From: Planotetraspora kaengkrachanensis
GTDB lineage: Bacteria > Actinomycetota > Actinomycetes > Streptosporangiales > Streptosporangiaceae
DNA length: 64,000 nucleotides
NCBI RefSeq assembly: GCF_016862895.1
Contig: NZ_BONV01000015.1
Location: 62,001-126,000, forward strand
Direction of reading: 5' to 3'
The notes under the pieces are model-generated. The model saw only the letters and a program-made list of their open reading frames with translations, was not told the DNA's origin and searched no databases. Shown one piece after another: positions 10,534 to 21,032 of this stretch; position 1 is the stretch's first letter, and the number at the start of each line of letters is the position of its first letter. The position numbers and the translations under genes are program-made.

Positions 10534-10574
10534 CCCGGGTCTCGCCTCATGGCCGGCCCGGGTGAGCTCGCCGG

Positions 10575-11639
10575 TCAGGACGTACGGCGCAGGGGCGGGC
10601 GCTGCGCCCAGGTGGCCCAGCGCCAGAGCCATTCCAGGGGCCCTTGGCGGTAGCGGCTCAGCCAGAGCGTGGACACCAGCCACTGGGGGACGAGGATGGC
10701 GCCGGAGATCAGCAGCACCGTCGCCGAGGACCAGCCGTCCGGAGAGCCGCCGACGAGACGACCGGCCAGCAGGACGAGGAGCGTGGCGCACAGGTAGTTG
10801 GTCAGCGCCATCCGGCCCAGGGGTGCGAAGACCCTCTGGAGCACCGGCCGGAGCGGCGTCCTGAGCAGGAGCAGGAGAGCGCACACGTACGCGCCCGCCG
10901 TCAGCAGGCCGGCGAGGCCGAACCAGGTGCCGAAATCGTCCCTTCCCGCGGCGCCGGCGTCGATCTGCATCCATACGGCGGGCACCGCACCCACCGTGAA
11001 GACCAGGCCGAGCACGGCGGGGACGCGGAAGGAACGCTCGATCCGGCCGATCACGCCGTACCGGGTCAGCGCCGAGCCCAGCAGGAACAGCCCGGGCACC
11101 AGCACCACGCCGTTGCTGCCGGTGATCGGCGGCAACGCGACCAGTACGGCGGCGAGCCCCGCGACGGCGCTGCGCGGCAGCCAGGTCGAGGGCAGCAGCA
11201 CCAGCAGGCCGACGACGGCATAGATGGTCAGGATGTCGCCCCGCCACAGCAGGAACATGTGAGCCAGGCCGATGGCGAGCAGCACCAGGAGCCGGCGCAG
11301 CAGGAGCACGCGCGGACGGGCGACACGGGCTCCCGCGGAGTCCAGCAGCAGCGAGAAACCGACGCCGAACAGCAGCGAGAAGATCGGGAAGAAGCGCTGG
11401 TCGACGAACAGCCCGAGCCCGAACCAGGAGCCGTCCGGACTGTCCGTCACCACGGCCTGTGTGGCGGACGCGCTGTGGAGCATGTGCGCGATCGGTTTGA
11501 CGTTGGCCAGCAGGATCCCGCACAGGGCGAACCCGCGCAGCACGTCGAGCGCGGCGATGCGCGGGCGGCCGGAGGGCGTCGTCGTGGGCTCCCCGGGCCT
11601 TCCGGCCTCCGCCGCAGGAGAGAGCGTTTCGTGTGTCAT
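10575..11639 (-). CDS. DUF418 family (YeiB-like) polytopic membrane protein
   Basis: 354 residues, with about ten hydrophobic segments. The N-terminus has the family signature [20 protein letters not shown], with [17 protein letters not shown] after it. The C-terminal DUF418 domain holds [20 protein letters not shown] and ends WRWATW. Function is unproved for the family; it is related to acyltransferase-like membrane proteins. Transcribed alone, converging on the TetR gene, with about 40 bases between the stops. Confidence 0.88.
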   Translation of the reverse strand: MTHETLSPAAEAGRPGEPTTTPSGRPRIAALDVLRGFALCGILLANVKPIAHMLHSASATQAVVTDSPDGSWFGLGLFVDQRFFPIFSLLFGVGFSLLLDSAGARVARPRVLLLRRLLVLLAIGLAHMFLLWRGDILTIYAVVGLLVLLPSTWLPRSAVAGLAAVLVALPPITGSNGVVLVPGLFLLGSALTRYGVIGRIERSFRVPAVLGLVFTVGAVPAVWMQIDAGAAGRDDFGTWFGLAGLLTAGAYVCALLLLLRTPLRPVLQRVFAPLGRMALTNYLCATLLVLLAGRLVGGSPDGWSSATVLLISGAILVPQWLVSTLWLSRYRQGPLEWLWRWATWAQRPPLRRTS

Positions 11640-11801
11640 GGGGCCCCAGTCTGCGACCCCGGTTCAGGCACCGGACCTGCCGGAAGAAGGGTTCACCGCG
11701 GCTCCGGTAGTACTTCCGGCCGGTTCGCGCGCGTCCCCGTCGGGTGAGGCCCGTCGGGCCGCGTCACGGGGGGAAGAGCCCCGGTGACGCGGCCTCTGCG
11801 A

Positions 11802-13874
11802 CTAGGCGTCGATGTGGTCGCGGTCGACCTCGGCCGCGTTGCCGACGATGAACTCGCGCCGCGGGGCGACGTCACTGCCCATCAGAAGGTCGAAGATCCG
11901 CTCGCCCTCCTCGACGTCCTCGATCCTGACGCGGCGCAGGACGCGGTGGCGCGGGTCCATGGTGGTCTCGGCCAGCTGGTCGGCGTCCATCTCGCCCAGG
12001 CCCTTGTAGCGCTGGATGGGGTCCTTCCAGCGCTTGCCCCGCCGCTCCAGGTCGCGCATGACCTTCTGGAGCTCGGCGTCGGAGTAGGTGTAGACGTACT
12101 TGTCCTGGCCCTTGCCGGGGTTGGTGACCTCGATGCGGTGCAGCGGCGGCACCGCGGCGAATACCCGGCCGGCCTCGACCATGGGCTTCATGTACCGGTG
12201 GAAGAGGGTCAGCAGCAGGCAGCGGATGTGCGCGCCGTCGACGTCGGCGTCGGCCATCAGGATGACCTTGCCGTAGCGGGCCGCCTCGATGTCGAACGAC
12301 CTGCCCGATCCCGCTCCGACCACCTGGATGATCGCGGCGCACTCCGCGTTCTTGAGCATGTCGGCGACGGACGCCTTCTGCACGTTGAGGATCTTCCCCC
12401 GGATGGGGAGCAACGCCTGGAACTCCGAGTCGCGGGCCAGCTTCGCCGTGCCGAGCGCGGAGTCTCCCTCGACGATGAACAGCTCGCTGCGGTCGATGGC
12501 GTCGCTCCGGCAGTCGACCAGCTTGGCGGGGAGCGCCGAGTTCTCCAGGGCCGACTTGCGGCGCTGGTTGTCGCGGTGCTCACGGGCGGCGATGCGGGCC
12601 TTGGCCGCGGCCACGACCTTCTCGAGCATCGCCCGCAACTGCTGCTTCTGCCCGCGCTTGGGATTGGCGAACTGGGCCTTGAGCTCGCGTGCGACCACGT
12701 GGCCCACGATTCGGGTGGCCGCGGAGGTGCCGAGCACCTCCTTGGTCTGCCCCTCGAACTGCGGCTCGGGAACGCGGACGGTCACGACGGCCGTCAGGCC
12801 TTCGAGGATGTCCTCCTTCGTGACCGGGTCGTCGCCGTTCTTGAGCAACCGGGTCTCGCGAAGCTGCTCGTTGATCGTCCGGACCAGGGCGCGCTCGAAG
12901 CCCGCCACGTGGGTGCCGCCCTTGGGGGTGGCGATCACGTTGACGAACGAACGCACGGTCGTCTCGTAGCCCTTGCCCCACCGGAGCGCGACGTCGACGC
13001 TGAGCTCGCGCTCGACCTCGGTGGAGGTCATGTGGCCCTGCTCGTCGAGGACCGGGACGGTCTCGTGGAAGTGCCCGGCGCCCTGCAGCCTCAGCACGTC
13101 GCACACCGCCTCGTCCCGGGCGAGGAAGTCGGTGAACTCGCCGATGCCGCCGTCGAAGCGGTAGGACTCCTCGACGGGCTCCTCGCCCCGGGAGTCGCGC
13201 AGCGTGAGGGACAGGCCCGGCACCAGGAACGCCGTCTGGCGCAGCCGGACGTGGATCTCGTCGACGGAGACCTCGGCCTCGGGCAGGAAGATCTGCCGGT
13301 CGGTCCACCAGCGCACCCGCGTGCCGGTGGACTTCCTCCCGGCCGGCCCGCCGTCGCGCAACCCCGACTTCTTGCGGAACTTGGCCGTCGGGCCGTCGCC
13401 GTCGAAGGCGCCGGCCACGCCCCGGCGGAAGCTGATCTCGTGTGTGCGACCGTCGCGGTCGACATGGACGTCCAGGCGCGAGGACAGCGCGTTGACGACG
13501 GAGGCGCCCACGCCGTGGAGGCCGCCGGACGCGCCGTAGGAGCCGCCACCGAACTTGCCGCCCGCGTGCAGCTTGGTGTAGACGAGCTCGACTCCGGCGA
13601 GGCCGGACTTGGGCTCCACGTCGACGGGGATGCCTCGCCCGTCGTCGCGGACCTCGAACGAGCCGTCCGGGTGAAGTTCCACCTCGATGTGCGAGCAGTA
13701 GCCGGCGAGCGCCTCGTCGACACTGTTGTCCACGATCTCCCACAGGCAGTGCATCAGTCCGCGGGTGTCGGTGGACCCGATGTACATCCCCGGCCGCTTG
13801 CGAACGGCCTCCAGGCCTTCAAGCACCGACAGATGGCGAGCCGTATAACCCGTCTCCGCGCTAACCGCCGTCAC
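11802..13874 (-). CDS. parE: DNA topoisomerase IV subunit B
   Basis: 690 residues of a GHKL-ATPase type IIA subunit: ATP-binding EIVDNSVDEALAG, DDGRGIPVDV and GGLHGVGASVVNALS; transducer domain; TOPRIM domain with the catalytic glutamate in FIVEGDSALGTA, LPIRGKILNVQKA and the metal-binding DADVDGAHI; and the C-terminal YKGLGEMDADQL. Start GTG 13874 has a GGGAG site. Together with ParC (1965-4517) it forms the decatenase that separates replicated chromosomes. The ParE-RpoD-ParC neighbourhood resembles that known from Streptomyces, supporting a chromosomal backbone location (recalled, not computed). Confidence 0.96.
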   Translation of the reverse strand: MTAVSAETGYTARHLSVLEGLEAVRKRPGMYIGSTDTRGLMHCLWEIVDNSVDEALAGYCSHIEVELHPDGSFEVRDDGRGIPVDVEPKSGLAGVELVYTKLHAGGKFGGGSYGASGGLHGVGASVVNALSSRLDVHVDRDGRTHEISFRRGVAGAFDGDGPTAKFRKKSGLRDGGPAGRKSTGTRVRWWTDRQIFLPEAEVSVDEIHVRLRQTAFLVPGLSLTLRDSRGEEPVEESYRFDGGIGEFTDFLARDEAVCDVLRLQGAGHFHETVPVLDEQGHMTSTEVERELSVDVALRWGKGYETTVRSFVNVIATPKGGTHVAGFERALVRTINEQLRETRLLKNGDDPVTKEDILEGLTAVVTVRVPEPQFEGQTKEVLGTSAATRIVGHVVARELKAQFANPKRGQKQQLRAMLEKVVAAAKARIAAREHRDNQRRKSALENSALPAKLVDCRSDAIDRSELFIVEGDSALGTAKLARDSEFQALLPIRGKILNVQKASVADMLKNAECAAIIQVVGAGSGRSFDIEAARYGKVILMADADVDGAHIRCLLLTLFHRYMKPMVEAGRVFAAVPPLHRIEVTNPGKGQDKYVYTYSDAELQKVMRDLERRGKRWKDPIQRYKGLGEMDADQLAETTMDPRHRVLRRVRIEDVEEGERIFDLLMGSDVAPRREFIVGNAAEVDRDHIDA

Positions 13875-14119
13875 ACCGAGCTCCCACTTATCAATCGAAC
13901 ACGCGTACGCAGCTTACCGTCACCCACGTTTTTACGCGTACAAGCTTGCCAGGCGCAGTGGAGTCCTCCACACCAACGCTGTGATCCCCGTCACTTTGCA
14001 GATCATTCCGCTCTCGGCGTAGTTGCGGCACGGTTGGGAAGCCCCCCGTCGGGTTAGATGTTGTCCCAAGTGACTGACGCCAACGTCCCCACATGGTGGG
14101 GCGACCCGAAAGGCGATAC

Positions 14120-14353
14120 GTGACTGGAGCTCTCGCCCCCACCAAGCCGCTGACAGCCCTGGACCGGTGCGACCGGTGCGGAGCTCAGGCCTACATCCGC
14201 GCGACCCTGCCCCTGGTAGGCGGGGAGCTGCTGTTCTGCGCCCACCACGGGCGTCAGCACGTGGCTGCCCTGCGCGACAAAGGCGCTGAGATCCAGGACG
14301 AGTCGGCCCGACTCAGTGAATCCCCCGCGACCGCCCCGGACAACGAACGCTGA
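14120..14353 (+). CDS. small zinc-ribbon protein (DUF7455-like)
   Basis: 77 residues. Conserved pattern LTALDRCDRCGAQAYIRATL, then GGELLFCAHHGRQH, a CxxC...CxxH zinc-ribbon arrangement typical of a widespread small actinobacterial protein next to parE. Function unknown. GTG 14120 is chosen because family members start MTG; it is preceded by AAAGG. It is divergent from parE, with 245 bases between, which hold no other gene but presumably both promoters (a TTAGAT element lies at about 14054). Confidence 0.85.
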   Translation: MTGALAPTKPLTALDRCDRCGAQAYIRATLPLVGGELLFCAHHGRQHVAALRDKGAEIQDESARLSESPATAPDNER

Positions 14354-14405
14354 TCATCGAACGGTGGGGCCGGGATGAGTGGTCCCGGCCGCACCGCCGG
14401 TGTTC

Positions 14406-15143
14406 TCAGGGTGCGATCCGGTAGTGATAGTTCCCGGCGACGCCGAAGCCCTCGCTCTCGTACAGGGCGCGGGCTCCGGCGTTCGCCATCGTGACGACGA
14501 GGTATGCCCGGCTGGCGCCCCTGTCCCGTCCCCAGGTGAGCAGGGTGCGCAGCACGGACGTGCCCAGGCCGCGGCGCCGTGCGCCGGGGTCCACGGCCAT
14601 GCAGTAGATCCCCAGCCAGTCTCCCTGCGGCACGCCACGGCCCACCGCCGTCCCGGCGCCCGCCGACGCGTAGCCCGCTGCGACGCCGCCGAGGATGCGC
14701 TCGGCCCATTCCCGCGCCGGAACCCGGCCGCCATCCGGATGCCGGCCTCCGTCCACGCGCCACCAGGTGCTCAACCACGGCTCGGACGGGCTGTCGCGGA
14801 CCTCGGTGCCCGACGGGACTTCCCCGCCCCACTCCGCCAGCGGCGCCGTCATGACGACGGTGGGGTCGGCCCGCCGGTATCCACGCCGGGCGAGCTCGGG
14901 GTCCAGATCCGGCGGCGCCTCGGCGCCCACAGAGAACACGCACGGCAGGCCGAGTCCGGCGTAGAAACCCTCCGCCTCGTCGACGGCCCGGGACAGGTCC
15001 CGCCGCTCCCCCAGCGGCAACACCGAGTTGGCCCGTTTGGTCACCCCGCCGGCGTGCCGGTAGATCCAGCCGTCCGCGTCCACCCGGTGCGGCGCGGGCC
15101 ACGCCTGATCCACAAGCCGGTCGAACGGCTTCTCCTCGTCCAT
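14406..15143 (-). CDS. GNAT-family N-acetyltransferase
   Basis: 245 residues. The acetyl-CoA-binding core is in the C-terminal half: LGIYCMAVDPGARRRGLGTS, a V/Rx-x-GxG/A motif A, and then MANAGARALYESEGF. The N-terminal half (KRANSVLPLGERRDLSRAVD, EGFYAGLGLPCVFSV) matches the GNAT-like domain found in a class of actinobacterial acetyltransferases with two related halves, only the second of which binds CoA. Substrate unknown. It converges on the small zinc-ribbon gene and is divergent from yaaA. Confidence 0.87.
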   Translation of the reverse strand: MDEEKPFDRLVDQAWPAPHRVDADGWIYRHAGGVTKRANSVLPLGERRDLSRAVDEAEGFYAGLGLPCVFSVGAEAPPDLDPELARRGYRRADPTVVMTAPLAEWGGEVPSGTEVRDSPSEPWLSTWWRVDGGRHPDGGRVPAREWAERILGGVAAGYASAGAGTAVGRGVPQGDWLGIYCMAVDPGARRRGLGTSVLRTLLTWGRDRGASRAYLVVTMANAGARALYESEGFGVAGNYHYRIAP

Positions 15144-15215
15144 CCGAGGAGCGTAGTCAGCCGGGGTGACGTCCCTGGTGCTCAGGGTGCCCGCACGCCC
15201 GGGTCCGCGGCCTAA

Positions 15216-15229
15216 TAGAGTGCGGTTTC
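15216..15229 (+). promoter_or_regulatory. -10 element for a probable leaderless yaaA transcript
   Basis: TAGAGT at 15216-15221 (overlapped by TAATAG) ends eight bases before GTG 15230, and no ribosome site is present. Confidence 0.45.
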
Positions 15230-15976
15230 GTGCTCATCCTGCTGCCACCCTCAGAGGGGAAGGCGCCCCGGGGGACTTCGAAACTCAGGCGGCTGAGCTT
15301 CCCCGAGCTGGCGTCCCCGCGAGAGAAGGTCCTCGACGCCCTGATCACGCTGTCCGAGTCCGGGCAGGCGCAGTCGGTGCTCGGCCTCTCGGACGGCCAG
15401 GCGGCCGCCATCGCCCTCAACCGCGAACTGCGCACGGCGCCCGGCCTGCCCGTTTCCGACCTCTACACCGGCGTCCTGTACGACAACCTGGGGCTGAGCT
15501 CGCTGCCGCCGGAGGCCAAGGCGAGGGCCACCAGGCGGATCGTGGTGTTCTCGGGGCTGTGGGGGCTGCTGAGGCTGGGCGACAGGGTGCCCCCGTACCG
15601 GCTGTCCATGAGCGTGCGGCTTCCGCCCATGGGCGGTCTGGCGGCGTTCTGGAAGCCGCACATGGCTGAGGCGCTCGATCCCGTCAAGGGCCTCGTGGTG
15701 GACCTGCGCTCCTCGACCTACGCGGCGGCCTGGCAGCCGGGCGAGCGGGCGGTCACCGTACGGGTGTTGCGTGAGGCCGCGGGTACGCGGACGGTGGTCA
15801 GCCACATGGCCAAGGCCACCCGGGGTGCCGTGGCCCGATCTCTCGTGGAGTCCCCCGACAAGATCGGCACCGCTCGGCAGCTCGCGGAGTTCCTTGCGGA
15901 GCGGGGGCACCGGGCCGAGCTGGGAAAACCACCGCGGCCCGGCAGGCCGTGGACCCTGGATGTGATCGTCAGCTGA
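15230..15976 (+). CDS. yaaA: peroxide stress protein YaaA
   Basis: 248 residues of the YaaA/DUF328 family: the N-terminal MLILLPPSEGKAPRG, LYTGVLYDNLGL in the middle, and the basic segments typical of this DNA-binding fold that lowers free iron and limits Fenton damage during peroxide stress. The conserved block HMAKATRGAVARSLVE is present. Length matches the family. The GTG start has no ribosome site but a -10-like element eight bases upstream. It converges on the principal sigma gene; the 175 bases between them hold short hairpins but no gene I can support. Confidence 0.93.
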   Translation: MLILLPPSEGKAPRGTSKLRRLSFPELASPREKVLDALITLSESGQAQSVLGLSDGQAAAIALNRELRTAPGLPVSDLYTGVLYDNLGLSSLPPEAKARATRRIVVFSGLWGLLRLGDRVPPYRLSMSVRLPPMGGLAAFWKPHMAEALDPVKGLVVDLRSSTYAAAWQPGERAVTVRVLREAAGTRTVVSHMAKATRGAVARSLVESPDKIGTARQLAEFLAERGHRAELGKPPRPGRPWTLDVIVS

Positions 15977-16151
15977 CGTCGAGCCGCTGACCCCGCCGAG
16001 CCGGGGCTGGTTAGCCGCCGGCCCGCACGTAAAGCCTCGGTGCCCGAGCACGCCCGGGCCACCTCGATCGCTCCCGTCGTCCCCGAAGGGAGTCAAGGAG
16101 CGCCGAGGCGCGCGGTGTGCGACCGCGACGTCACAGAGAGATCGAAACCGA

Positions 16152-17879
16152 TCAGTCGAGGTAGTCCCGCAGAACCTGGGAGCGGGACGGGTGCCGGAGC
16201 TTCGACATGGTCTTGGACTCGATCTGGCGGATGCGCTCCCGGGTCACGCCGTAGACCTTGCCGATCTCGTCGAGAGTCTTCGGCTGGCCGTCGGTGAGAC
16301 CGAACCTCATCGAGACGACGCCCGCCTCCCGCTCGGACAGCGTGTCCAGAACGGAGTGCAACTGCTCCTGCAGCAGCGTGAAGCTGACGGCGTCGGCCGG
16401 GACGATGGCCTCGGAGTCCTCGATCAGGTCACCGAACTCGCTGTCACCCTCCTCACCGAGAGGAGTGTGCAGGGAGATCGGCTCGCGGCCGTACTTCTGG
16501 ACCTCGATGACCTTCTCCGGGGTCATGTCCAGTTCGCGGGCCAGCTCCTCCGGCGTGGGCTCCCGGCCGAGGTCCTGCAGCATCTGCCGCTGAACCCGGG
16601 CCAGCTTGTTGATCACTTCGACCATGTGGACCGGGATGCGGATGGTCCGCGCCTGGTCGGCCATGGCCCGGGTGATCGCCTGCCGGATCCACCAGGTGGC
16701 GTAGGTCGAGAACTTGTAACCCTTGGTGTAGTCGAACTTCTCGACCGCGCGGATCAGACCCAGGTTGCCCTCCTGGATCAGGTCCAGGAAGAGCATGCCG
16801 CGGCCGGTGTAGCGCTTGGCGAGCGAGACGACCAGGCGGAGGTTGGCCTCGAGCAGGTGGTTCTTGGCCCGGCGGCCGTCCTCGGCGATCCACTCGAGCT
16901 CGGCCCGGACGTCGACGGGCAACTGCTCGCCGTCGCTGGACAGCTGCTCCTCGGCGAACAGGCCGGCCTCGATCCGCTTGGCGAGCTCGACCTCCTGCTC
17001 GGCGTTGAGGAGCGGGACCTTGCCGATCTGCTTGAGGTAGTCCTTGACCGGGTCGGCCGTGGCACCCGCGGCCGCGACCTGGGCGACCGGCGCGTCGTCG
17101 TCGTCATCGGTGAGGATCAGGACCTCATCGTCGGACTGGACGACCACCTCGGCCTTCGGCTCGTCACCTTCGGCCTCGGCCTCGCCGTCGGGCTCGGCTT
17201 CCGCGTCCGACTCGCCGTCGGCGTCCGCTTCGGCCTCGATCTCGACGTCCTCGGTCTCCAGGTCGAAGTCCTCGATCTCGACGTCGCCCTCGAGGTCGAG
17301 ATCTTCCTCGTCCTCGGCCACGTCGGCGGACTTGGGCTTGCCTTCGGCCTTGGTCACCTTGGACTCGGGCCCGTTGGCGGGCGCGGCCGGCTTGTCCTTG
17401 GCCGCGGGCTTGGCCCCCGGCGCGGCCTTCTTGGCGGCGGCCTGCGCGGGCTTCGCCGGAGCGGCCTTGGCGGCTCCCGGCTTGGCGGCCGGCTTCGCCG
17501 GCGCCTTCTTCGCCGCGGGCTTGTCCGCCGGCGCGGAGTCGGTCACCACGGCGGTGACGGTCTCCGGCTGCGATTCCTTGGCCGCGGCCGACTTGGTCGT
17601 CGTCTTCTTGACGGGCGCGGTGGTGCGACGCTTGGCTTGACCTCGGGACCGCTTCGGCGCAGCGGAGTCAGCAGCGGTGACCACGACGGTCACTCCCTCT
17701 TTGCTGAGGCTGCGCAGGAATCCAGCGGCGTGCGACAGCGGGATGTCCGCTTCCTCGAAGGCCTTGCGGACATCCTCGGACTCGAGGAAACCCTGCGAGC
17801 GCCCACGCTCGAGGAGCTGCTGAATCACTGGCTCGTTCAGCTCCGACGGCTTCGAGCGAGTCGAACTTGCAGGCGACAC
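16152..17879 (-). CDS. principal RNA polymerase sigma factor (HrdB/SigA type)
   Basis: 575 residues. Region 1.1 at the N-terminus ([20 protein letters not shown]), then a low-complexity Lys/Ala/Pro stretch and a long acidic stretch ([20 protein letters not shown]) as in streptomycete HrdB. Next region 1.2 ([20 protein letters not shown]), region 2 ([40 protein letters not shown]), region 3, and region 4 ending [20 protein letters not shown]. It directs housekeeping transcription. GTG 17879 is chosen for its GAGAGGTG ribosome site and because region 1.1 follows directly; the frame is open to 18020. It is single-gene, with a long leader towards the phosphatase gene. Confidence 0.95.
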   Translation of the reverse strand: MSPASSTRSKPSELNEPVIQQLLERGRSQGFLESEDVRKAFEEADIPLSHAAGFLRSLSKEGVTVVVTAADSAAPKRSRGQAKRRTTAPVKKTTTKSAAAKESQPETVTAVVTDSAPADKPAAKKAPAKPAAKPGAAKAAPAKPAQAAAKKAAPGAKPAAKDKPAAPANGPESKVTKAEGKPKSADVAEDEEDLDLEGDVEIEDFDLETEDVEIEAEADADGESDAEAEPDGEAEAEGDEPKAEVVVQSDDEVLILTDDDDDAPVAQVAAAGATADPVKDYLKQIGKVPLLNAEQEVELAKRIEAGLFAEEQLSSDGEQLPVDVRAELEWIAEDGRRAKNHLLEANLRLVVSLAKRYTGRGMLFLDLIQEGNLGLIRAVEKFDYTKGYKFSTYATWWIRQAITRAMADQARTIRIPVHMVEVINKLARVQRQMLQDLGREPTPEELARELDMTPEKVIEVQKYGREPISLHTPLGEEGDSEFGDLIEDSEAIVPADAVSFTLLQEQLHSVLDTLSEREAGVVSMRFGLTDGQPKTLDEIGKVYGVTRERIRQIESKTMSKLRHPSRSQVLRDYLD

Positions 17880-18096
17880 GAACACCTCTCGAACGAACGC
17901 ATGACGGGAATGGACCCAGTGCTTCTTCTTTTCCGGTGGTGAGGCCGCGCGGACCGCGACATGCCATTGTGGCACGCCACGGCACGTAATACGGCCGCGT
18001 ACCGCCGGTTGCCTCTCCACCCTAGGCGGACCGAGAGACTAGTGCGTACGGAAGCCGGTCACTGATACCCGAAAGCAACCGTTATGACTGATTCAT

Positions 18097-20187
18097 TCAG
18101 TCACTCTTCGTGGCGGACGGCACATGAACTGCGAGTACCGTCACGTCGTCATCTTGCTCATACCCGGACAACATTCGGTCCACCAGGAAATCCAGCAACA
18201 TATGAGGGCTGCTCACGACCTCTGGGGGCGCCTCGGCCACAACAGACGAAAGCTCGCGAAGCCCCGCATCCAGCCCCCGCTTGCGGTTCTCGACGAGACC
18301 GTCGGAGTAGAGAACGGCCGTGTGACCCGGCGGCACGCAGAACCGGAACTGCCTCCGGCTGGTGGCCCAGCCGAGCGGCGTCCCCGGCTCGGTCTCGTGG
18401 AGCAGCGCCGTCCCCTGGGGCGAGACCAGCAGGGGCGGCGGGTGGCCGGCCAGTGCCAGCGTGCCCTCTCCCGTGGCGGGCTCGACGACCATGTAGGCCA
18501 GCGTGGTGACCTGCTCCTCCTCCTCGGTGGCCTCGAAGACCCGGTCGAGACCGGTGAGGACGGCGGCGGGCGGCGGGTTGGTCAGCGCGAGAGCCCGCAT
18601 CGCGTTGCGGATGCGGCCCATTCCCGCGGCGGCCTTGACGCCCTTGCCCATGACGTCGCCGACGACGGCCGCGACACGCCCGTCCTGCAGGACGAACGCG
18701 TCGTACCAGTCGCCGCCGACCTGGACGTGGCGCGAGCCCGAACGGAACCGCTGAGCCAGCTCCAGGCCCCGGACGACGGGCAGCCGGTCGGGCAGGAGGC
18801 TCCGCTGGAGCGTCTCGGCCGTCCGGTGCTCACGCTCGAACAGCGTCGCCCGCTCGACGGCGAGCGCGCACTGGCCCGCGAGGGCCTCCAGGAAGACGCC
18901 GTCCTCCTGCGAGATCTTCTGCGGGCGGGTGAAGGAGAACCGCAGCGCGCCGAGGGCGCGGCCCGCGGCCAGCAGCGGGAGGCCGACCCAGGCGCGCTCG
19001 TCGGTGTGCTTGAGGAAGCCCAGGATCTGCTCCTCCTCCGCGCCGGCGTCGACCAGCTTGGTGCGGAGGCTGTCCGGCGACTCGGCGAAGACCGGGCGGC
19101 GACTGTTGACCGCGATGGTCATCACGCTGGACTGGGACAACAGGATGTCCTCTCCCGGCGCGCCGGGCGCGTCGGGGATGCCACCGCTGTTGATCACCTT
19201 GAGCGTGGCCCGGTCGGGGTCGAGCAGCGCGACCGCTGAGTGGTCGGCGGCCAGGGCCGTGCGGCCGACGTCGATGATGACCTGCACCACCTGCTCGACG
19301 GTGAGGGCCTCGGCCAGCAGCGCCGTCGCGCCCTGGAGCCTGGCGGTGCGCAGGGCCGCGGCGCCGAGCTGGTCGGTCAGGCGGCCCCGCATCTCCTCCG
19401 CCTCGCGCTGCGGCGTGACGTCGGAGTTCGCGCCGACCCACTCGACCACCCGGCCGTGCCGGATGATCGGCACGGCGCGGACCTCGAAGTGCCGGTAGCC
19501 GCTCGCCCGGGTGCGGACCCGGTAGCTCCACTCGAACATCGTCCGGCCGCGCAGCGCCTCGCGCCACGCCTCCTCGGCGCCGGGACGGTCGTCGGGGTGT
19601 ACGGCCTCGAGCCAGCCGTGGGCGAGGTACTCCTCCAGCCCCTGGCCGGTGATCGCCCGCCACTGCGGCGCGTCCTCGACGACGCTGCCGCTCGGGGAGG
19701 TGATCCACACGAGCTGCTGCTGCGACTCGACGAGCGACCGGTACCGCTCCTCGCTGCGCCGCAGGTCCTCCTCGGTCATCTGCCGCTCGGTGAGGTCGAT
19801 GCCGAACAGGGCGACACCCACCACGCCCTCGTCGCCGTGCATCGGGTAGAACGACACCGCCCAGTGGCGGCTGTCGCCGTTCTCCGCCCTGGTCCTGATC
19901 CGCTGGTCGGTGACCGGCAGGCCCTCCTCACCGATTCGCCGCAGGGCCGAGTCGATGAGCGCCGTGAGATCGGCGGCGAGAAGTTCCGCGGGGCGGCGGT
20001 CGAGATGCCGCTCGACGGGAAGTCCGGTCAGTTCAGTAAATGTGGAATTAACTCGGACAAATCGACCAGATGGGTCGAAAAAGGCAAAGGCAAACGGAGC
20101 CTCCGACATCAGACCTCTGAAGAGGTCGGAGTCTGAGATGTCCAAACCGGACTCCCGGGGCCGGGGCACGGAGGTTTCGGCGCTCAT
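18097..20187 (-). CDS. PAS-PAS-GAF-SpoIIE/PP2C serine phosphatase
   Basis: 696 residues. Order of domains: PAS 1 (FAFAFFDPSGRFVRVNSTFT, about residues 20-130), PAS 2 (ESQQQLVWITSPSGSVVEDA, about 145-265), GAF (about 275-440) and a SpoIIE/RsbU-type PP2C phosphatase (GGDWYDAF, VVGDVMGKGVKAAAGMGRIR, GHPPPLL, LYSDGLVENRK). The metal-binding Asp residues of the phosphatase are present. Such proteins dephosphorylate anti-sigma-factor antagonists in stress and development pathways; the partner is not in this window. There is no transmembrane helix, so the signal is cytoplasmic. ATG 20187 has a GGAGG site. The gene sits 218 bases upstream of the sigma gene but has its own regulation. Confidence 0.92.
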   Translation of the reverse strand: MSAETSVPRPRESGLDISDSDLFRGLMSEAPFAFAFFDPSGRFVRVNSTFTELTGLPVERHLDRRPAELLAADLTALIDSALRRIGEEGLPVTDQRIRTRAENGDSRHWAVSFYPMHGDEGVVGVALFGIDLTERQMTEEDLRRSEERYRSLVESQQQLVWITSPSGSVVEDAPQWRAITGQGLEEYLAHGWLEAVHPDDRPGAEEAWREALRGRTMFEWSYRVRTRASGYRHFEVRAVPIIRHGRVVEWVGANSDVTPQREAEEMRGRLTDQLGAAALRTARLQGATALLAEALTVEQVVQVIIDVGRTALAADHSAVALLDPDRATLKVINSGGIPDAPGAPGEDILLSQSSVMTIAVNSRRPVFAESPDSLRTKLVDAGAEEEQILGFLKHTDERAWVGLPLLAAGRALGALRFSFTRPQKISQEDGVFLEALAGQCALAVERATLFEREHRTAETLQRSLLPDRLPVVRGLELAQRFRSGSRHVQVGGDWYDAFVLQDGRVAAVVGDVMGKGVKAAAGMGRIRNAMRALALTNPPPAAVLTGLDRVFEATEEEEQVTTLAYMVVEPATGEGTLALAGHPPPLLVSPQGTALLHETEPGTPLGWATSRRQFRFCVPPGHTAVLYSDGLVENRKRGLDAGLRELSSVVAEAPPEVVSSPHMLLDFLVDRMLSGYEQDDDVTVLAVHVPSATKSD

Positions 20188-20365
20188 GGTCGGCACCTCC
20201 GTCGCGTGCCAGGCTCTCCCACGAGGCACATCTCCATAACTGTGATTGGTAGCGCAGATCTGCCCTACATCATCGGCGATGGGCATGTGCGGACGGAAGC
20301 CCCGCCCGCCATACGGTCAACGCATCCTGTCAAAAGACCGGCACCCCGCGCAGGAAGATCCGGGC

Positions 20366-20932
20366 TTACTTCTTCGCCGCCCGCTTCGCTTCCTGTTTGG
20401 TCGCGCGGACCAGTTCCAGACTGCCGGCGTCGACGACGTCGGCCACCGACCGGTGCACGCCCTCCTCGCCGTACGGCCCCGCCGCCTCACGCCACCCCTG
20501 CGGCCGGACACCGACTTGCTTGCCCAGCAGTGCCACGAAGATCTGTGCCTTCTGCCGCCCGAATCCGGGCAGCGCCATCAATCTGCGCAGCAGTTCGGCA
20601 CCGTCGCCGACATCTTCCCACACCCCGTCGGCCGAGCCGTCGTAATGCTCGACCAGGTAGGCCGCGAGCTGCTGGATCCGGCCCGCCATCGACTTCGGAT
20701 AGCGATGAACCGCGGGCTTGACCGCCAGCAGATCCGCGAACTGCGCAGGATCATAGGAGGCGACCTCCCGCGCGTCCAAGTCACCGCCCATCCTGTCGGC
20801 GATGGCCCGGGGCCCCGAGAACGCCCATTCCATCGGGATCTGCTGGTCGAGCAGCATGCCGATCAGAAGGGCGAGAGGGCTGCGGCCGAGCAACTCGTCG
20901 GCCTGCGGTTGTTGTGCGAGCTGGATCCGCAT
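20366..20932 (-). CDS. HhH-GPD base-excision repair glycosylase-like protein
   Basis: 188 residues. ALLIGMLLDQQIPMEWAFSG is the N-terminal HhH-GPD segment, with the helix-hairpin-helix LRRLMALPGFGRQKAQIFVA in the second half and a Lys/Arg-rich C-terminus. It matches a short actinobacterial family annotated as HhH-GPD-type base excision repair protein; the usual iron-sulfur cluster cysteines of Nth/MutY are absent, and the usual catalytic Asp after the HhH is not obvious, so activity is not certain. ATG 20932 fits the family start (MRIQLAQQ). It is a single gene, divergent from the three-helix protein at 21033. Confidence 0.85.
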   Translation of the reverse strand: MRIQLAQQPQADELLGRSPLALLIGMLLDQQIPMEWAFSGPRAIADRMGGDLDAREVASYDPAQFADLLAVKPAVHRYPKSMAGRIQQLAAYLVEHYDGSADGVWEDVGDGAELLRRLMALPGFGRQKAQIFVALLGKQVGVRPQGWREAAGPYGEEGVHRSVADVVDAGSLELVRATKQEAKRAAKK

Positions 20933-21032
20933 GCGACCAGCTTTGCATGCGACGTCATCAAAGGGTTGACAGTCGCCCGGAAAGAGGTGGAATAAGGGGC
21001 GGCAGGACCCCATTGAGCGAGGATTGCAGCCT

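Noticed and set aside
15977-16151. A tRNA or small RNA in the gap between yaaA and the sigma gene
   Set aside because: Several short GC-rich hairpins but no cloverleaf, T-loop motif or recognisable RNA family.
16191-17942. Plus-strand frame antisense to the principal sigma gene
   Set aside because: Leu/Gly/Val-rich mirror of the sigma coding sequence; no start signals or known motifs.
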